Source: Planctomycetaceae bacterium
GTDB lineage: Bacteria; Planctomycetota; Planctomycetia; Pirellulales; Pirellulaceae
Direction: 5' to 3'
NCBI GenBank assembly: GCA_012729315.1
Contig: JAAYDI010000170.1
Span: 1 to 46,671, forward strand
Length of the DNA: 46,671 nucleotides
This document shows, piece after piece, positions 7,501 through 16,011 of the stretch. Position numbers and translations under genes: made by a program. The notes beneath the pieces are model-generated. The model was not told the DNA's origin. It ran no database searches and worked only from the letters and a program-made list of their open reading frames with translations. Within the stretch, counting starts at the first letter, position 1. Every line of letters begins with the position of its first letter.

Positions 7501-8991
7501 ATGATGACGTATCGCATCGTCTGGTTGGCGGTTCTGGCATTCGTCTGGTCAGGGACGGCCGTGGCACAGGATACCATCCGCGACTCCGTAGTCAAAATTC
7601 ACTCCCAGCAGAGAATTCCCGATTTCGTGCGTCCCTGGATGAAGAGCAACCCGCGTGACATCTCGGGTTCGGGGGCCATCATTGAAGGCAAGCGGATTCT
7701 CACCAACGCCCACGTCGTCCTCTATGCGAGCCGCGTGCTGGTCCAGCCCGCTCAGTCGACCGAGCGGATTCCCGCCACGGTCGAGGCCATTGCACCGGGC
7801 ATGGACCTGGCCATCCTGAAGCTCAACGACGAGGCGATTTTCGACCAACGCCCGCCACTCCCCCTCGATGACGAACTCCCCAAGATCAAGAACACCGTCA
7901 ACACATACGGCTATCCTGAAGGGGGCGATCAGCTCTCGGTGACGGAAGGCATCATCTCGCGCGTCGAATATGTCTCGTACGCGGAGTCCGAGACCGGCAT
8001 GCGAATCCAGGTGGATGCTCCGGTGAATCGGGGCAACAGCGGCGGCCCTGCCATCGCCAACGGCAAGATCGTTGGACTGGTGTTCAGCATGATTCCGAGC
8101 GCGAACAACATTGGCTATCTGATTCCCGCGGACGAGATCCGAATGTTTCTCGACGACGTGGCGGACGGCACGTACCGGGGCAAGCCCAAACTGTTCGACG
8201 ACATGCAGACGGTGGAGAACAAGGCGCTGCGCGACAGACTGGGCCTGGATGCCAATACCGGTGGCCTGATGATCACGCGCCCTGTGTGTCCCGACGAATC
8301 GTATCCGTTGAAGGAATGGGATGTGATCACCCACATTGGAGATCAGGCGATTGACAATCAGGGGAATATATCGGTCGGCAACGAGCTGCATCTGTCATTC
8401 CGGTACCTGATTCCCAAGCTGGTCAAGGACGGCCAGATCGATCTGACGATCTGGCGCAGCGGCCAGTCGATGGCAGTCCAGGTCCCGGTGAAGTACTCCA
8501 GAGAGCTGCTGATCCCTCACCTGTCGGGCAGCTACCCGTCGTACTTCATCTGCGGCCCGCTGGTATTCACCCCGGCATCCCAGGAGCTCGTCGCCGGACT
8601 CCGCGGCCAGGCGCAGGCCAGTGCCTTGCTGGGCATGCGTCAGAATCCGCTGCTCAGCCGCTGGTTCGACCGGGTGAGTTTTCCGGATGAACAGCTGGTG
8701 GTGCTCGGCCCCCAATCGATCCCCAGTCCGCTGTTGGAAGGTTACGACAACCAGATCTTTGCCGTCGTGACCCACGTGGACGACGTGGAGATCAAGAACT
8801 TGGCGCACCTGGTGGAGACGGTCCGGAAGGCGGCCGGCAAGTTCATTACGTTCAAGCTGGGCGGCGCCTACGAGACCATGGTATTCGACCGGCAGGAACT
8901 GCTGGATGCGACGCAGGAGATCCTTGAAGACGAATCGATCCGTTTCCAGGCCTCCGACGACCTGCTGAAAATCTGGGAGAGCGGAGAATAG
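7501..8991 (+). CDS. exported HtrA/Deg-like serine protease with PDZ region
   Basis: 496 aa. ATG 7501 (tandem ATGATG) has ACGGAG upstream and gives a clean signal peptide (IVWLAVLAFVWSGTAVAQ). The trypsin-like domain (about 25-215) has the triad His71 (TNAHVV), Asp102 (GMDLAIL) and Ser180 (NRGNSGGPA). A PDZ-like domain follows (about 235-330, GGLMITRPVCPDESYPL and WDVITHIGD), then a long C-terminal region (about 340-490) with a second PDZ-like segment, as in plant Deg2/Deg9-type proteins. It should act outside the cytoplasmic membrane on unfolded or regulatory proteins. It is first in a plus-strand series; the sigma factor starts 42 bp downstream, suggesting an envelope-stress link. Confidence 0.9.
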   Translation: MMTYRIVWLAVLAFVWSGTAVAQDTIRDSVVKIHSQQRIPDFVRPWMKSNPRDISGSGAIIEGKRILTNAHVVLYASRVLVQPAQSTERIPATVEAIAPGMDLAILKLNDEAIFDQRPPLPLDDELPKIKNTVNTYGYPEGGDQLSVTEGIISRVEYVSYAESETGMRIQVDAPVNRGNSGGPAIANGKIVGLVFSMIPSANNIGYLIPADEIRMFLDDVADGTYRGKPKLFDDMQTVENKALRDRLGLDANTGGLMITRPVCPDESYPLKEWDVITHIGDQAIDNQGNISVGNELHLSFRYLIPKLVKDGQIDLTIWRSGQSMAVQVPVKYSRELLIPHLSGSYPSYFICGPLVFTPASQELVAGLRGQAQASALLGMRQNPLLSRWFDRVSFPDEQLVVLGPQSIPSPLLEGYDNQIFAVVTHVDDVEIKNLAHLVETVRKAAGKFITFKLGGAYETMVFDRQELLDATQEILEDESIRFQASDDLLKIWESGE

Positions 8992-9033
8992 ACGGCAGAA
9001 ACAGCAGAGTGGGTGTGGAGATCAACAGCCACA

Positions 9034-9645
9034 ATGGACGAAGACGATCCGGTGACGCGGTGGATTGAGGGCCTCAAGGCGGGTGATGAAGCGGCTGTGG
9101 CCGATCTTTGGAACCGCTACTTTGAACGTCTGGTAAGCCTCGCGCGGCAGAAGTTGGGGAGCGCGCCTCGGCGGGTGGCTGACGAAGAGGACGTGGCGTT
9201 GAGCGTCTTTCGATGCCTGTGCAACGGTGCCCAGCATGGCCGTCTGGCGGAGATGACGGATCGCGGCGACCTGTGGCGCGTGCTGGTTACGATGACGACG
9301 CGCAAGGCGATCGATCAGCAGCGGCGGCTCTCCGGCAAAAAACGGGGCGCGGGGCGGGTGCGGGGCGAGTCGGTGTTCGCGCGCCCGTCCGGCGAAGAAG
9401 GAACGCCGGGCATTCAGCAGTTTGGTGATGGCCTGCCGACGCCCGCCATGCTGACGATGATCGAGGAAGAGGGACAGCGTCTGCTTGCCGCGCTGGAGGA
9501 CCCGCAGCTGCGGCAGGTCGCTCTCTGGAAGTTCGAAAGTTACACCAACAACGAGATCGCTGCGAAGCTCCAGCTGACCACGCGCAGTGTGGAACGCAAG
9601 CTGCAGCGCATCCGGGAAATCTGGTCCCAGGTACTCGACTCATGA
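9034..9645 (+). CDS. ECF-type RNA polymerase sigma factor
   Basis: 203 aa from ATG 9034; an in-frame GTG at 9013 would add seven residues, and the GGAG at 9017-9020 is 13 nt from the ATG, so the start is not certain. Region 2 is at about 20-95 (EAAVADLWNRYFERLVSLAR, with a break at position 20, then DVALSVFRCL and LWRVLVTMTTRKAIDQ). A variable linker with RLSGKKRGAGRVRGE follows. Region 4 is at about 145-203 with a helix-turn-helix (NNEIAAKLQLTTRSVERKL). This matches the planctomycete-expanded ECF family (Sigma70_ECF). No anti-sigma gene is adjacent. Instead its TGA overlaps the ATG of a Ser/Thr kinase (ATGA, 9642-9645), the arrangement of kinase-linked ECF groups. Confidence 0.92.
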   Translation: MDEDDPVTRWIEGLKAGDEAAVADLWNRYFERLVSLARQKLGSAPRRVADEEDVALSVFRCLCNGAQHGRLAEMTDRGDLWRVLVTMTTRKAIDQQRRLSGKKRGAGRVRGESVFARPSGEEGTPGIQQFGDGLPTPAMLTMIEEEGQRLLAALEDPQLRQVALWKFESYTNNEIAAKLQLTTRSVERKLQRIREIWSQVLDS

Positions 9646-11420
9646 CGGCGGACCGCGGGCATGATTCATCCGTGCGGCTTCCGCTCGCGGATGTCACGCT
9701 GATCGATCAGATCTGCGACCGTTTTGAAGACGCCTGGCGGAACGGCCGGCAGCCGCGGCTCGGCGACTATCTGGAGGCGGTGGAGGAGCCGCTCAAATCG
9801 CACCTGTTCGAGGAGCTGCTGCTGTCCGATCTCACCTTCCGCACGCGCGACGAGACGACAGTGGATGCCGGCGACTACCTGTCGCGATTCCCCGAACGCG
9901 GCGATCAGATCCGGCGGGTGATCGAGCGTTTCTGGTGCGACGGCTCTGTCCGGGGCGACACGGTGGGGGTAACGGCGGCGGACCGGCCGGCGGTACGGGC
10001 CGAGTGGGCCGAGTTGGCGACGTTCCAGCAGTGCGGCAAGTACGAACTGCAGGGGGAGATTGCGCGGGGCGGGATGGGGATTGTATTCCAGGCGCGCGAC
10101 ACGCAGCTGCAGCGCCGCGTGGCGTTGAAGATGATCCTGGACCGCCATCTCGCTTCTCAGGAGGCGGTGCAGCGTTTCTACGCCGAGGCCGAAATGGCCG
10201 CCAGTCTCAACCATCCCGGCATCGTACCCATCTATGATGCCGGCTCGCACGCCGGACACCTTTATTACGCGATGGGATATGTCGAAGGCCCGACGCTGGC
10301 CGCCGAACTGCGCCGACGCCGGTTCGGCATGGAGGAGGCGGCCCAACTGGTCCGGGACCTGGCCCGCGCGGTCGACTATGCGCATCAGCATGGCGTTGTG
10401 CACCGCGACCTCAAGCCCGGCAATATCCTGCTGACCCACAACGGCACGCCGCAGATCACCGATTTCGGCCTGGCCACGCGCACCGACCGCAGCGAGCCGA
10501 TCACGATTGCCGGCCAGATCCTCGGCACCCCCGGGTACATGGCTCCGGAACAGGCCACCGGCCATGTTGGGCAGTCGGGCCCGGCCGTGGACATCTACGC
10601 CTTGGGCGCCGTCCTCTACCACATGATCACCGGCCATCCTCCGTTCCGCACGGCCCTGGAGGCGCTGGTGTGCGTGCTGGAACAGGACCCGGTGCCGCCG
10701 CGGGTCCTGAACCGCGCCGTTCCGCGCGATCTGAACGTGATCTGCATGAAGTGCCTCAACAAGGCGCCGGCGGACCGCTACCGATCAGCCAGCGCACTGG
10801 CGGACGACCTGCAACGGTTCCTGGACGGGGACATGATCCATGCGAAGCCGCTGAGCCTGAGACGGCGCGCGCTGCGCTGGGCCCGGCACCGCCCCCGCCT
10901 GGCGGCCGTCCTGGTCACCATGATCGCGTTCTATCTCTATCACCTGGCCTGCCTGGCCAGCGGCAGTCCGGAATCGGGAGGAGTCTTTCACGCGCAGACA
11001 ACGCTCACGGTCGCCCTGGTGTGTGCGTATGGCTGGATCTTCCAGACCCTGATGATGCGTCCCCGCGCGCGGCCGTCGCTGTTGTACTGGTGGAAGACGA
11101 CCGACATCGTGGTGCTGACCCTGTTTCTCGCGCTGGCGGCCGACGGCGCGGCCAGTCCGCTGGTCGTCATCTATCTGTGCATGGCGGCCAGTGCTGGATT
11201 GTCGTTCGACCGGCACATGGTCTGGCTGGTGACCGCGGCGTGCGTGGTGTCCTACGCGCTGGTCGTGGCCACCACAGGCTGGCTTCATCCGGACGTGCCG
11301 AACCCGCCAGTCCGCCACACCATTCCGGTGGCCATCAGTATCGTTGCCATCGGGTTGGTGCAATACTATGTACTGCGGTGCTGCCGCGTGGCACTGACCC
11401 CGTATCGCAGTTGTGAGTGA
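9642..11420 (+). CDS. membrane serine/threonine kinase with polytopic C-terminus
   Basis: 592 aa, starting in a 4-bp overlap (ATGA) with the sigma factor, so the two should be translationally coupled. An N-terminal helical region (1-125) precedes the kinase domain (about 134-395): RGGMGIV loop, VALK with Lys163, HRDLKPGN with Asp256, DFG at 274-276 and GTPGYMAPEQ. The C-terminal 180 residues hold about six hydrophobic segments (first near 415-432, last near 555-580) in place of the TPR or WD40 sensor usual in planctomycete kinases. It probably senses a membrane signal and phosphorylates the sigma factor or the downstream ATPase; this is inference from context. All core kinase residues are present. 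Confidence 0.92.
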   Translation: MTADRGHDSSVRLPLADVTLIDQICDRFEDAWRNGRQPRLGDYLEAVEEPLKSHLFEELLLSDLTFRTRDETTVDAGDYLSRFPERGDQIRRVIERFWCDGSVRGDTVGVTAADRPAVRAEWAELATFQQCGKYELQGEIARGGMGIVFQARDTQLQRRVALKMILDRHLASQEAVQRFYAEAEMAASLNHPGIVPIYDAGSHAGHLYYAMGYVEGPTLAAELRRRRFGMEEAAQLVRDLARAVDYAHQHGVVHRDLKPGNILLTHNGTPQITDFGLATRTDRSEPITIAGQILGTPGYMAPEQATGHVGQSGPAVDIYALGAVLYHMITGHPPFRTALEALVCVLEQDPVPPRVLNRAVPRDLNVICMKCLNKAPADRYRSASALADDLQRFLDGDMIHAKPLSLRRRALRWARHRPRLAAVLVTMIAFYLYHLACLASGSPESGGVFHAQTTLTVALVCAYGWIFQTLMMRPRARPSLLYWWKTTDIVVLTLFLALAADGAASPLVVIYLCMAASAGLSFDRHMVWLVTAACVVSYALVVATTGWLHPDVPNPPVRHTIPVAISIVAIGLVQYYVLRCCRVALTPYRSCE

Positions 11421-11436
11421 TGCAGGACAGCGACCG

Positions 11437-12657
11437 ATGACCGACGCTCCGGAAATCCGCCAGCAACTTGACCGACTCAGCGTCAAGGACGCGAACTACG
11501 CGATCGCGTTCGTCGACTTGCTTCTGGATGCGGCCCGAGCGGTCCGAGCGAGCGACGTGCATCTCCAGCCCACCCGCGACGGGCTCGACGTGCGCTGGCG
11601 GCTCGACGGCGTGCTGCAGCAGATCGGCGTGTTTCCCCGCGGCGATGCGGCCGATGTAGTGTCCCGCCTCAAGGTACTGGCCCAGCTGTTGACCTACCAC
11701 AGCGATCGGCCGCAGGAGGGGCGGATCCGCGACAAGCCGGGCGACATCGAGATGCGTCTGAGCACGTTTCCCACCCTGCACGGCGAACGGGCGGTCATCC
11801 GGCTGTTCGCCAGCCAGCAGCGGTTCCAGTACCTGGAGAATCTGGGCTTTCCGCCCGAGATCGATGCGACCCTCCGCCGGTTGCTGCGCGAAACATCCGG
11901 CGCGCTGATCATCTCCGGGCCGGCGGGGAGCGGCAAGACCACGACCGCCTATGCGTGTCTGCGCGAGCTGGTGCGCACTGCGGAGGGGGGCAAGTCGGTC
12001 GTGTCTCTGGAAGACCCGATCGAAGTGGCGGTCGACGGTGTTGCGCAGGCACAGGTGAATCCGCCGGCCGGGCTCAACCTCGCCACGGGCCTGCGGTCGC
12101 TTCTGCGGCAGGACCCCGAGGCGATTCTGGTGGGGGAGATCCGCGACCGCGAAGCTGCCGAGACGGTGTTCCAGGCGGCGCTCACCGGGCACGTCGTAGT
12201 GACCACGTTCCATGCCGGCAGCGCCGCGGTGGCGATCAGCCGGCTGAGTGATATGGGGATCGAGCCGTACCTGCTGCGCAGCGGCACCCTGGCCATTCTG
12301 AACCAGCGTCTGGTCAGGCGGCTGTGCCCCTGCGCCCGCCCCATCACCGATCCCGATCAGCTGCTCGGTCTGCCGGAGACTGGCGCCCGGCAGGCCGTCG
12401 GGTGTGACACCTGCCGCCGCACCGGATACGTGGGCCGCCTGGTGCTGGCCGAGTTGCTGGTGACCGATCAAAGCGAACTGGGACGCGCGATCCTTTCGCG
12501 CCGGGAGTCCAGCCATCTGGAACAGCTGGCGATTCGCAACGGCATGGTCCCCGTGTGGCAGCGCGCGCTCGACACCGTGCGGGCCGGCCTGACCAGCCCG
12601 AGCGAAGTCCGCCGCACGTTCGGGTTCGGCCCCTATTCAGTGCGGGCAGCAGAATGA
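11437..12657 (+). CDS. GspE/PilB-family secretion ATPase
   Basis: 406 aa from ATG 11437, with AGGA about 12 nt upstream; a GTG at 11413, inside the kinase gene, is possible but has no ribosome site. An N2-like domain (about 20-135, SDVHLQP and RWRLDGVL) is followed by the ATPase: Walker A GPAGSGKT (161-168), Asp box LEDPIE (191-196), Walker B LVGEIRD (231-237) and His box VVTTFHAG. The zinc-type cysteines are CPC (297-299) and CDTC (323-326), the GspE/PilB pattern. The N1 domain that docks the ATPase to its inner-membrane partner appears short or absent. No gspF, gspD or pilin genes adjoin. It starts 16 bp after the kinase stop and probably shares its transcript. Confidence 0.9.
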   Translation: MTDAPEIRQQLDRLSVKDANYAIAFVDLLLDAARAVRASDVHLQPTRDGLDVRWRLDGVLQQIGVFPRGDAADVVSRLKVLAQLLTYHSDRPQEGRIRDKPGDIEMRLSTFPTLHGERAVIRLFASQQRFQYLENLGFPPEIDATLRRLLRETSGALIISGPAGSGKTTTAYACLRELVRTAEGGKSVVSLEDPIEVAVDGVAQAQVNPPAGLNLATGLRSLLRQDPEAILVGEIRDREAAETVFQAALTGHVVVTTFHAGSAAVAISRLSDMGIEPYLLRSGTLAILNQRLVRRLCPCARPITDPDQLLGLPETGARQAVGCDTCRRTGYVGRLVLAELLVTDQSELGRAILSRRESSHLEQLAIRNGMVPVWQRALDTVRAGLTSPSEVRRTFGFGPYSVRAAE

Positions 12658-12675
12658 CGCCAAGTCATCCCCCAG

Positions 12676-12780
12676 CATTCGTCATTCGTCATTCGTCATT
12701 CGTCATTCGTCATTCCTTCGTGCTTGGGTATCTCGTCATCCGTCATTCCTTCGTGCTTGGGTATCTCGTCATTCGTCATT
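12676..12780. repeat. heptamer array followed by 33-bp direct repeats
   Basis: Five perfect CATTCGT units (12676-12710), the last of which begins the first of two 33-bp repeats (12704-12736 and 12737-12769) that differ at one base. A partial third copy (12770-12780) follows. Each 33-mer ends with TGCTTGGGTATCTCGT. The block fills the gap between the convergent ATPase and addA genes. It has no CRISPR-like spacers. Confidence 0.85.
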
Positions 12781-12783
12781 ATT

Positions 12784-15700
12784 TCACGCGATACTTCGCC
12801 CGATCCCGGCCGACACGAACAGCAGGCGGGCGCAGATCTGCCGTGGCGGCAGGCGGTAGATGGCGGCGACGGCCCGCCGATAGGCCGCCAGCTGCGGCCG
12901 GTAGAATTCCACGAGTCGGTCCAGTTGGGTGGGGTCATCGCGCGCGACCGAGTCGGTCTTGTAGTCGACGATGTCCGCGGCCACGAGCTGGTCGCCGTGA
13001 TAGAGCAGCACGAGTCGGTCGATGATTCCGGACAGCAGGCGTCCTTCGTCGCGCACGGCAAACCGCCGCTCATTGCAGGCAACCGGCTTTAGCGGTGTGC
13101 CGGCACCGGCTGCGGTCAGGGCTTGCCGCAGGTCGGGGTCGTCGGGGGATTCATAAAACGCGCGTTGCAGCACCGCGCTGACCGCCGGCATCTGGAGCAT
13201 GTCCTGGAACGCCGCGAGTTGCTGGTCGACGTCCAGTCCGGGGGCGGGCGTGGAGCGTGCCGCGTGCTGGAGCTGGAGCGGGTCGGGGGCACCGTCATCC
13301 AGCCAGTCGACCTGCTCGAACAGCGCGTGGATGAGCGTGCCGCGGGCGGCGGCGACGGAGCTGGCCAGGTTCAGGACCCGTGCGGCTTGGACACGTGCCC
13401 CGCCTTCCAGTTCAGATGGCGATGTTACCGCCAGTCGCGAGTCTGACGGCATGGGTGCGAGTTTCACGCGTGGCACAGCTTGGACCTGCGGAGCGTCCCG
13501 CCCGGCGGCCGGACGCCGTGTGATCTTCTCGTACCAGCACGGATCTCCGTGGCAGCAGGCGACAGTGTCGCCCGCCAAAGGTTGGCCGTCGGTCAGTGCA
13601 GCGCGTACCAGGCCGGCCGCGGACTTGGGCAGCTTCTTCTCGCTTCGGGACGATGGATTCACGATCAGATACAGGCTGTAGACGGCTCGGGTCACCGCGA
13701 CATACAGCACGCACAGGGCTTCTTCCACCGATTGCCGCGTGGCTTCGGCAAACAGCTTCTGGAGCGAGTCCGGCAGCAGCTGCTGGATGCTCTCTCGGCG
13801 ATGCAGGCACACGCAGTTGATCGGCTCCGTGGGGGACGGCTGGCCCACGACAAACGGATCTGGCTGGCCCGACAGGGGCGCGTCCAGGTCGGGCAGCACC
13901 ACGATATCGAACTGCAGGCCTTTGGCCTGATGCACGGTCATGGCGCGCACGTCGGCGGCCGTCGGATCGGCCACGCGTTCGAGCTCGACGTACTGCAGGA
14001 AGTCCACGGTGCGGAGTGTAGCCAGGGGCTCGTAGCCAAAGGCCACTTCCACAAGCTGCTGGAGGCGGCTGGCGTCGCGCAGATCGCAGCTCGGCTCGAG
14101 CGCCCCCGCCCAACGCTGGATCGCCCGGCCGTAGCCGGCGTGGAGCAGTTGTCCGCGAACGCTGCTCGCCAATGCCCAGGTGTGGGTATCGTCGGTGTGG
14201 TCGTGGTAGTTGAGGTGTGTGGCGAGCGGCGATTGGGCCACGTGGAACCGCGCAATCGAGTCGCCGGGGTGATCGGCCAGGCGCAGCAGCGACAGCACGA
14301 CCTGCACGGCGGGAGAGTCGGTGAGCGGATTGCCTCCTTCTTCACTGGCCGGGACGTTGCGTCGCCGCAGTTCATAGATCAGCTGCTTGACCGTTGCATT
14401 GCGGCGCGTCAGCACACCGATGCTGCAGCCTGGCGCCGCGGCGACCAGTTGCTTGATCCGATCGGCGGCGTAGGTCAGCTTCACATTGTCGGCCCTGTCT
14501 CCGTCCGCAGCGTCCGGCGCGGTACGGAGTTCCACGTAGCCGGGGAATTCGTGGCAGGCGGTCGTGTGATGGGGAAACCGTTTGCACCATGCCGCCACCG
14601 GATCCGCGAACCGTTCGAGGTTCCCGTGGCGTGTCATCTGGTTGAAGAGCCGATTGACGATGTCGATCACCGGCTGCGAGGAGCGATAGCTCTCGGTGAG
14701 CAGCTGCTGCGTCAGGTGGGGCAATTCGCGCGGCAGTGCCTCGAAGATTTCGGACCTGCCGCCGCGCCAGGCGTAGATTGCCTGCTTGGCATCACCCACG
14801 CAGAAGAACGAAGGCGGGACGGCGCCGGGCGACCGCGGGCCATCGCCAGCGTCAGTTGCTGCCGCTGTCACGTCTTGGGCCAGCGGCCGCAGCACCTGCC
14901 ACTGTGCGAGCGACGTATCCTGGAACTCGTCGAGCAGCAGGTGTGTGATGGGGGTATCCAGCCGGAAACACTGGCGGTCAATGCTCCCCAGGCGGTCGTG
15001 CGCGGCCAGTGCGCGTGTGATGTCCTCGAACCTCAGCGCGCCGGTCTGGCGTTTGAGTTGCGCGTAGATGCTGTGGAACTTGTCCAGCAGTGCGTAGGTC
15101 GCTTCCATCTGTCGCGCCATCTGGTCCAGCAGGATAGCGCGGGCCTGGTTCAGCAGTCGCTGATAGACCTGCACGTTCTCGGACGGGATCGGCTTGCGGT
15201 AGAACGTCGTGTCGCCGGCGAGGATTTTGGCGGCCAGGCCGCGGCTGATGAACAGCTCCCAGTCGCCGGTTTCGGCGGCCGACAGATCCTTGTCCCGGGC
15301 GTCCTCCGCCCGGCTGTCCTCCGCCCGGCCATCCTTTGCCCGGTTGTTCTCTGGCAGCGGCGCGTCGCGCAGTTCCTGGATCAGCGCGGCCAGCGTCTTG
15401 TCGCGCAGGGGGCGGGGTTGGGGGATCTGGTGCCACGCTTCTGCATCGGTCGCCATGTACAGGTCATACAGCTTGTCGACCGTATCGCGCACCAGTTCAC
15501 TCACCGACCGCTGCGCCGTACCCTTGGCCATCAGCTGCACCAGTCGCTGTACTTCCCGCGTGGAGTCGCCCTGCAAGGTCCGTTGAATCGCTTCGCTGCG
15601 GAGGTACTGCTCCTGCAGCTCGTCGACGATCTGCCAACCGGGAGGCAGGCCCAGCTCCAGGCTGAAACTGCCGGCCAGCTGCGCGAAGAAGGCGTCCAGC

Positions 15701-16011
15701 GTGCTCACGCGCAGGCGATGCAGTTGGCGAAGCATCTGCCACAGCATCTCCTGGCAGCGCGTGGCGGACAGCTCCGCTGCCGGCAGCCAGCGCCCCAGTT
15801 CCCGGCGTTTGTCTGCATCCAGCGCCGCCTCCGCCAGCCGCACCATGACGCGGTCCAGGATCTCTCCCGCAGCCTTGCGTGTGAAGGTCGTGGCCAGGAT
15901 CTGGTCGGGCATCACGCCGCGCTGCAGCAACCCCAGGTAGCGGTTCGACAGCTGGAACGTCTTGCCCGTACCGGCCGAGGCACTGATCAGGACATGCGTC
16001 GCACTGTTCAC
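12784..16011 (-). CDS. addA: AddA-type helicase-nuclease (double-strand break repair)
   Basis: 1075 aa, starting with GTG at 16011 inside a GTGA overlap with the addB stop, with GGGAGG 7 nt upstream. It is a UvrD-like superfamily 1 helicase: motif I ASAGTGKT (11-18), Ia TTFTRKAAGEIL, II DEFQDT (361-366), III GDAKQAIYAWRGG (406-418), V TVHQAKGLQFD and VI LYVAVTRA. The C-terminal PD-(D/E)XK nuclease has GIIDRL (about 995-1000) and DYKTD (Asp1016, Lys1018), plus a downstream Gln/Tyr helix. With AddB it would resect double-strand ends to load RecA. An insertion at 223-241 contains short acidic repeats (DGRAE, DSRAE, DARDK). The 3' end faces the repeat block at 12676. Confidence 0.93.
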   Translation of the reverse strand: MNSATHVLISASAGTGKTFQLSNRYLGLLQRGVMPDQILATTFTRKAAGEILDRVMVRLAEAALDADKRRELGRWLPAAELSATRCQEMLWQMLRQLHRLRVSTLDAFFAQLAGSFSLELGLPPGWQIVDELQEQYLRSEAIQRTLQGDSTREVQRLVQLMAKGTAQRSVSELVRDTVDKLYDLYMATDAEAWHQIPQPRPLRDKTLAALIQELRDAPLPENNRAKDGRAEDSRAEDARDKDLSAAETGDWELFISRGLAAKILAGDTTFYRKPIPSENVQVYQRLLNQARAILLDQMARQMEATYALLDKFHSIYAQLKRQTGALRFEDITRALAAHDRLGSIDRQCFRLDTPITHLLLDEFQDTSLAQWQVLRPLAQDVTAAATDAGDGPRSPGAVPPSFFCVGDAKQAIYAWRGGRSEIFEALPRELPHLTQQLLTESYRSSQPVIDIVNRLFNQMTRHGNLERFADPVAAWCKRFPHHTTACHEFPGYVELRTAPDAADGDRADNVKLTYAADRIKQLVAAAPGCSIGVLTRRNATVKQLIYELRRRNVPASEEGGNPLTDSPAVQVVLSLLRLADHPGDSIARFHVAQSPLATHLNYHDHTDDTHTWALASSVRGQLLHAGYGRAIQRWAGALEPSCDLRDASRLQQLVEVAFGYEPLATLRTVDFLQYVELERVADPTAADVRAMTVHQAKGLQFDIVVLPDLDAPLSGQPDPFVVGQPSPTEPINCVCLHRRESIQQLLPDSLQKLFAEATRQSVEEALCVLYVAVTRAVYSLYLIVNPSSRSEKKLPKSAAGLVRAALTDGQPLAGDTVACCHGDPCWYEKITRRPAAGRDAPQVQAVPRVKLAPMPSDSRLAVTSPSELEGGARVQAARVLNLASSVAAARGTLIHALFEQVDWLDDGAPDPLQLQHAARSTPAPGLDVDQQLAAFQDMLQMPAVSAVLQRAFYESPDDPDLRQALTAAGAGTPLKPVACNERRFAVRDEGRLLSGIIDRLVLLYHGDQLVAADIVDYKTDSVARDDPTQLDRLVEFYRPQLAAYRRAVAAIYRLPPRQICARLLFVSAGIGRSIA

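Noticed and set aside
11437-12657. PilT (retraction ATPase) identity
   Set aside because: Two cysteine pairs (CPC and CDTC) of the GspE/PilB type are present and PilT lacks them.
12676-12780. CRISPR array
   Set aside because: Repeats are head to tail with no unique spacers of uniform length, and no cas genes are nearby.
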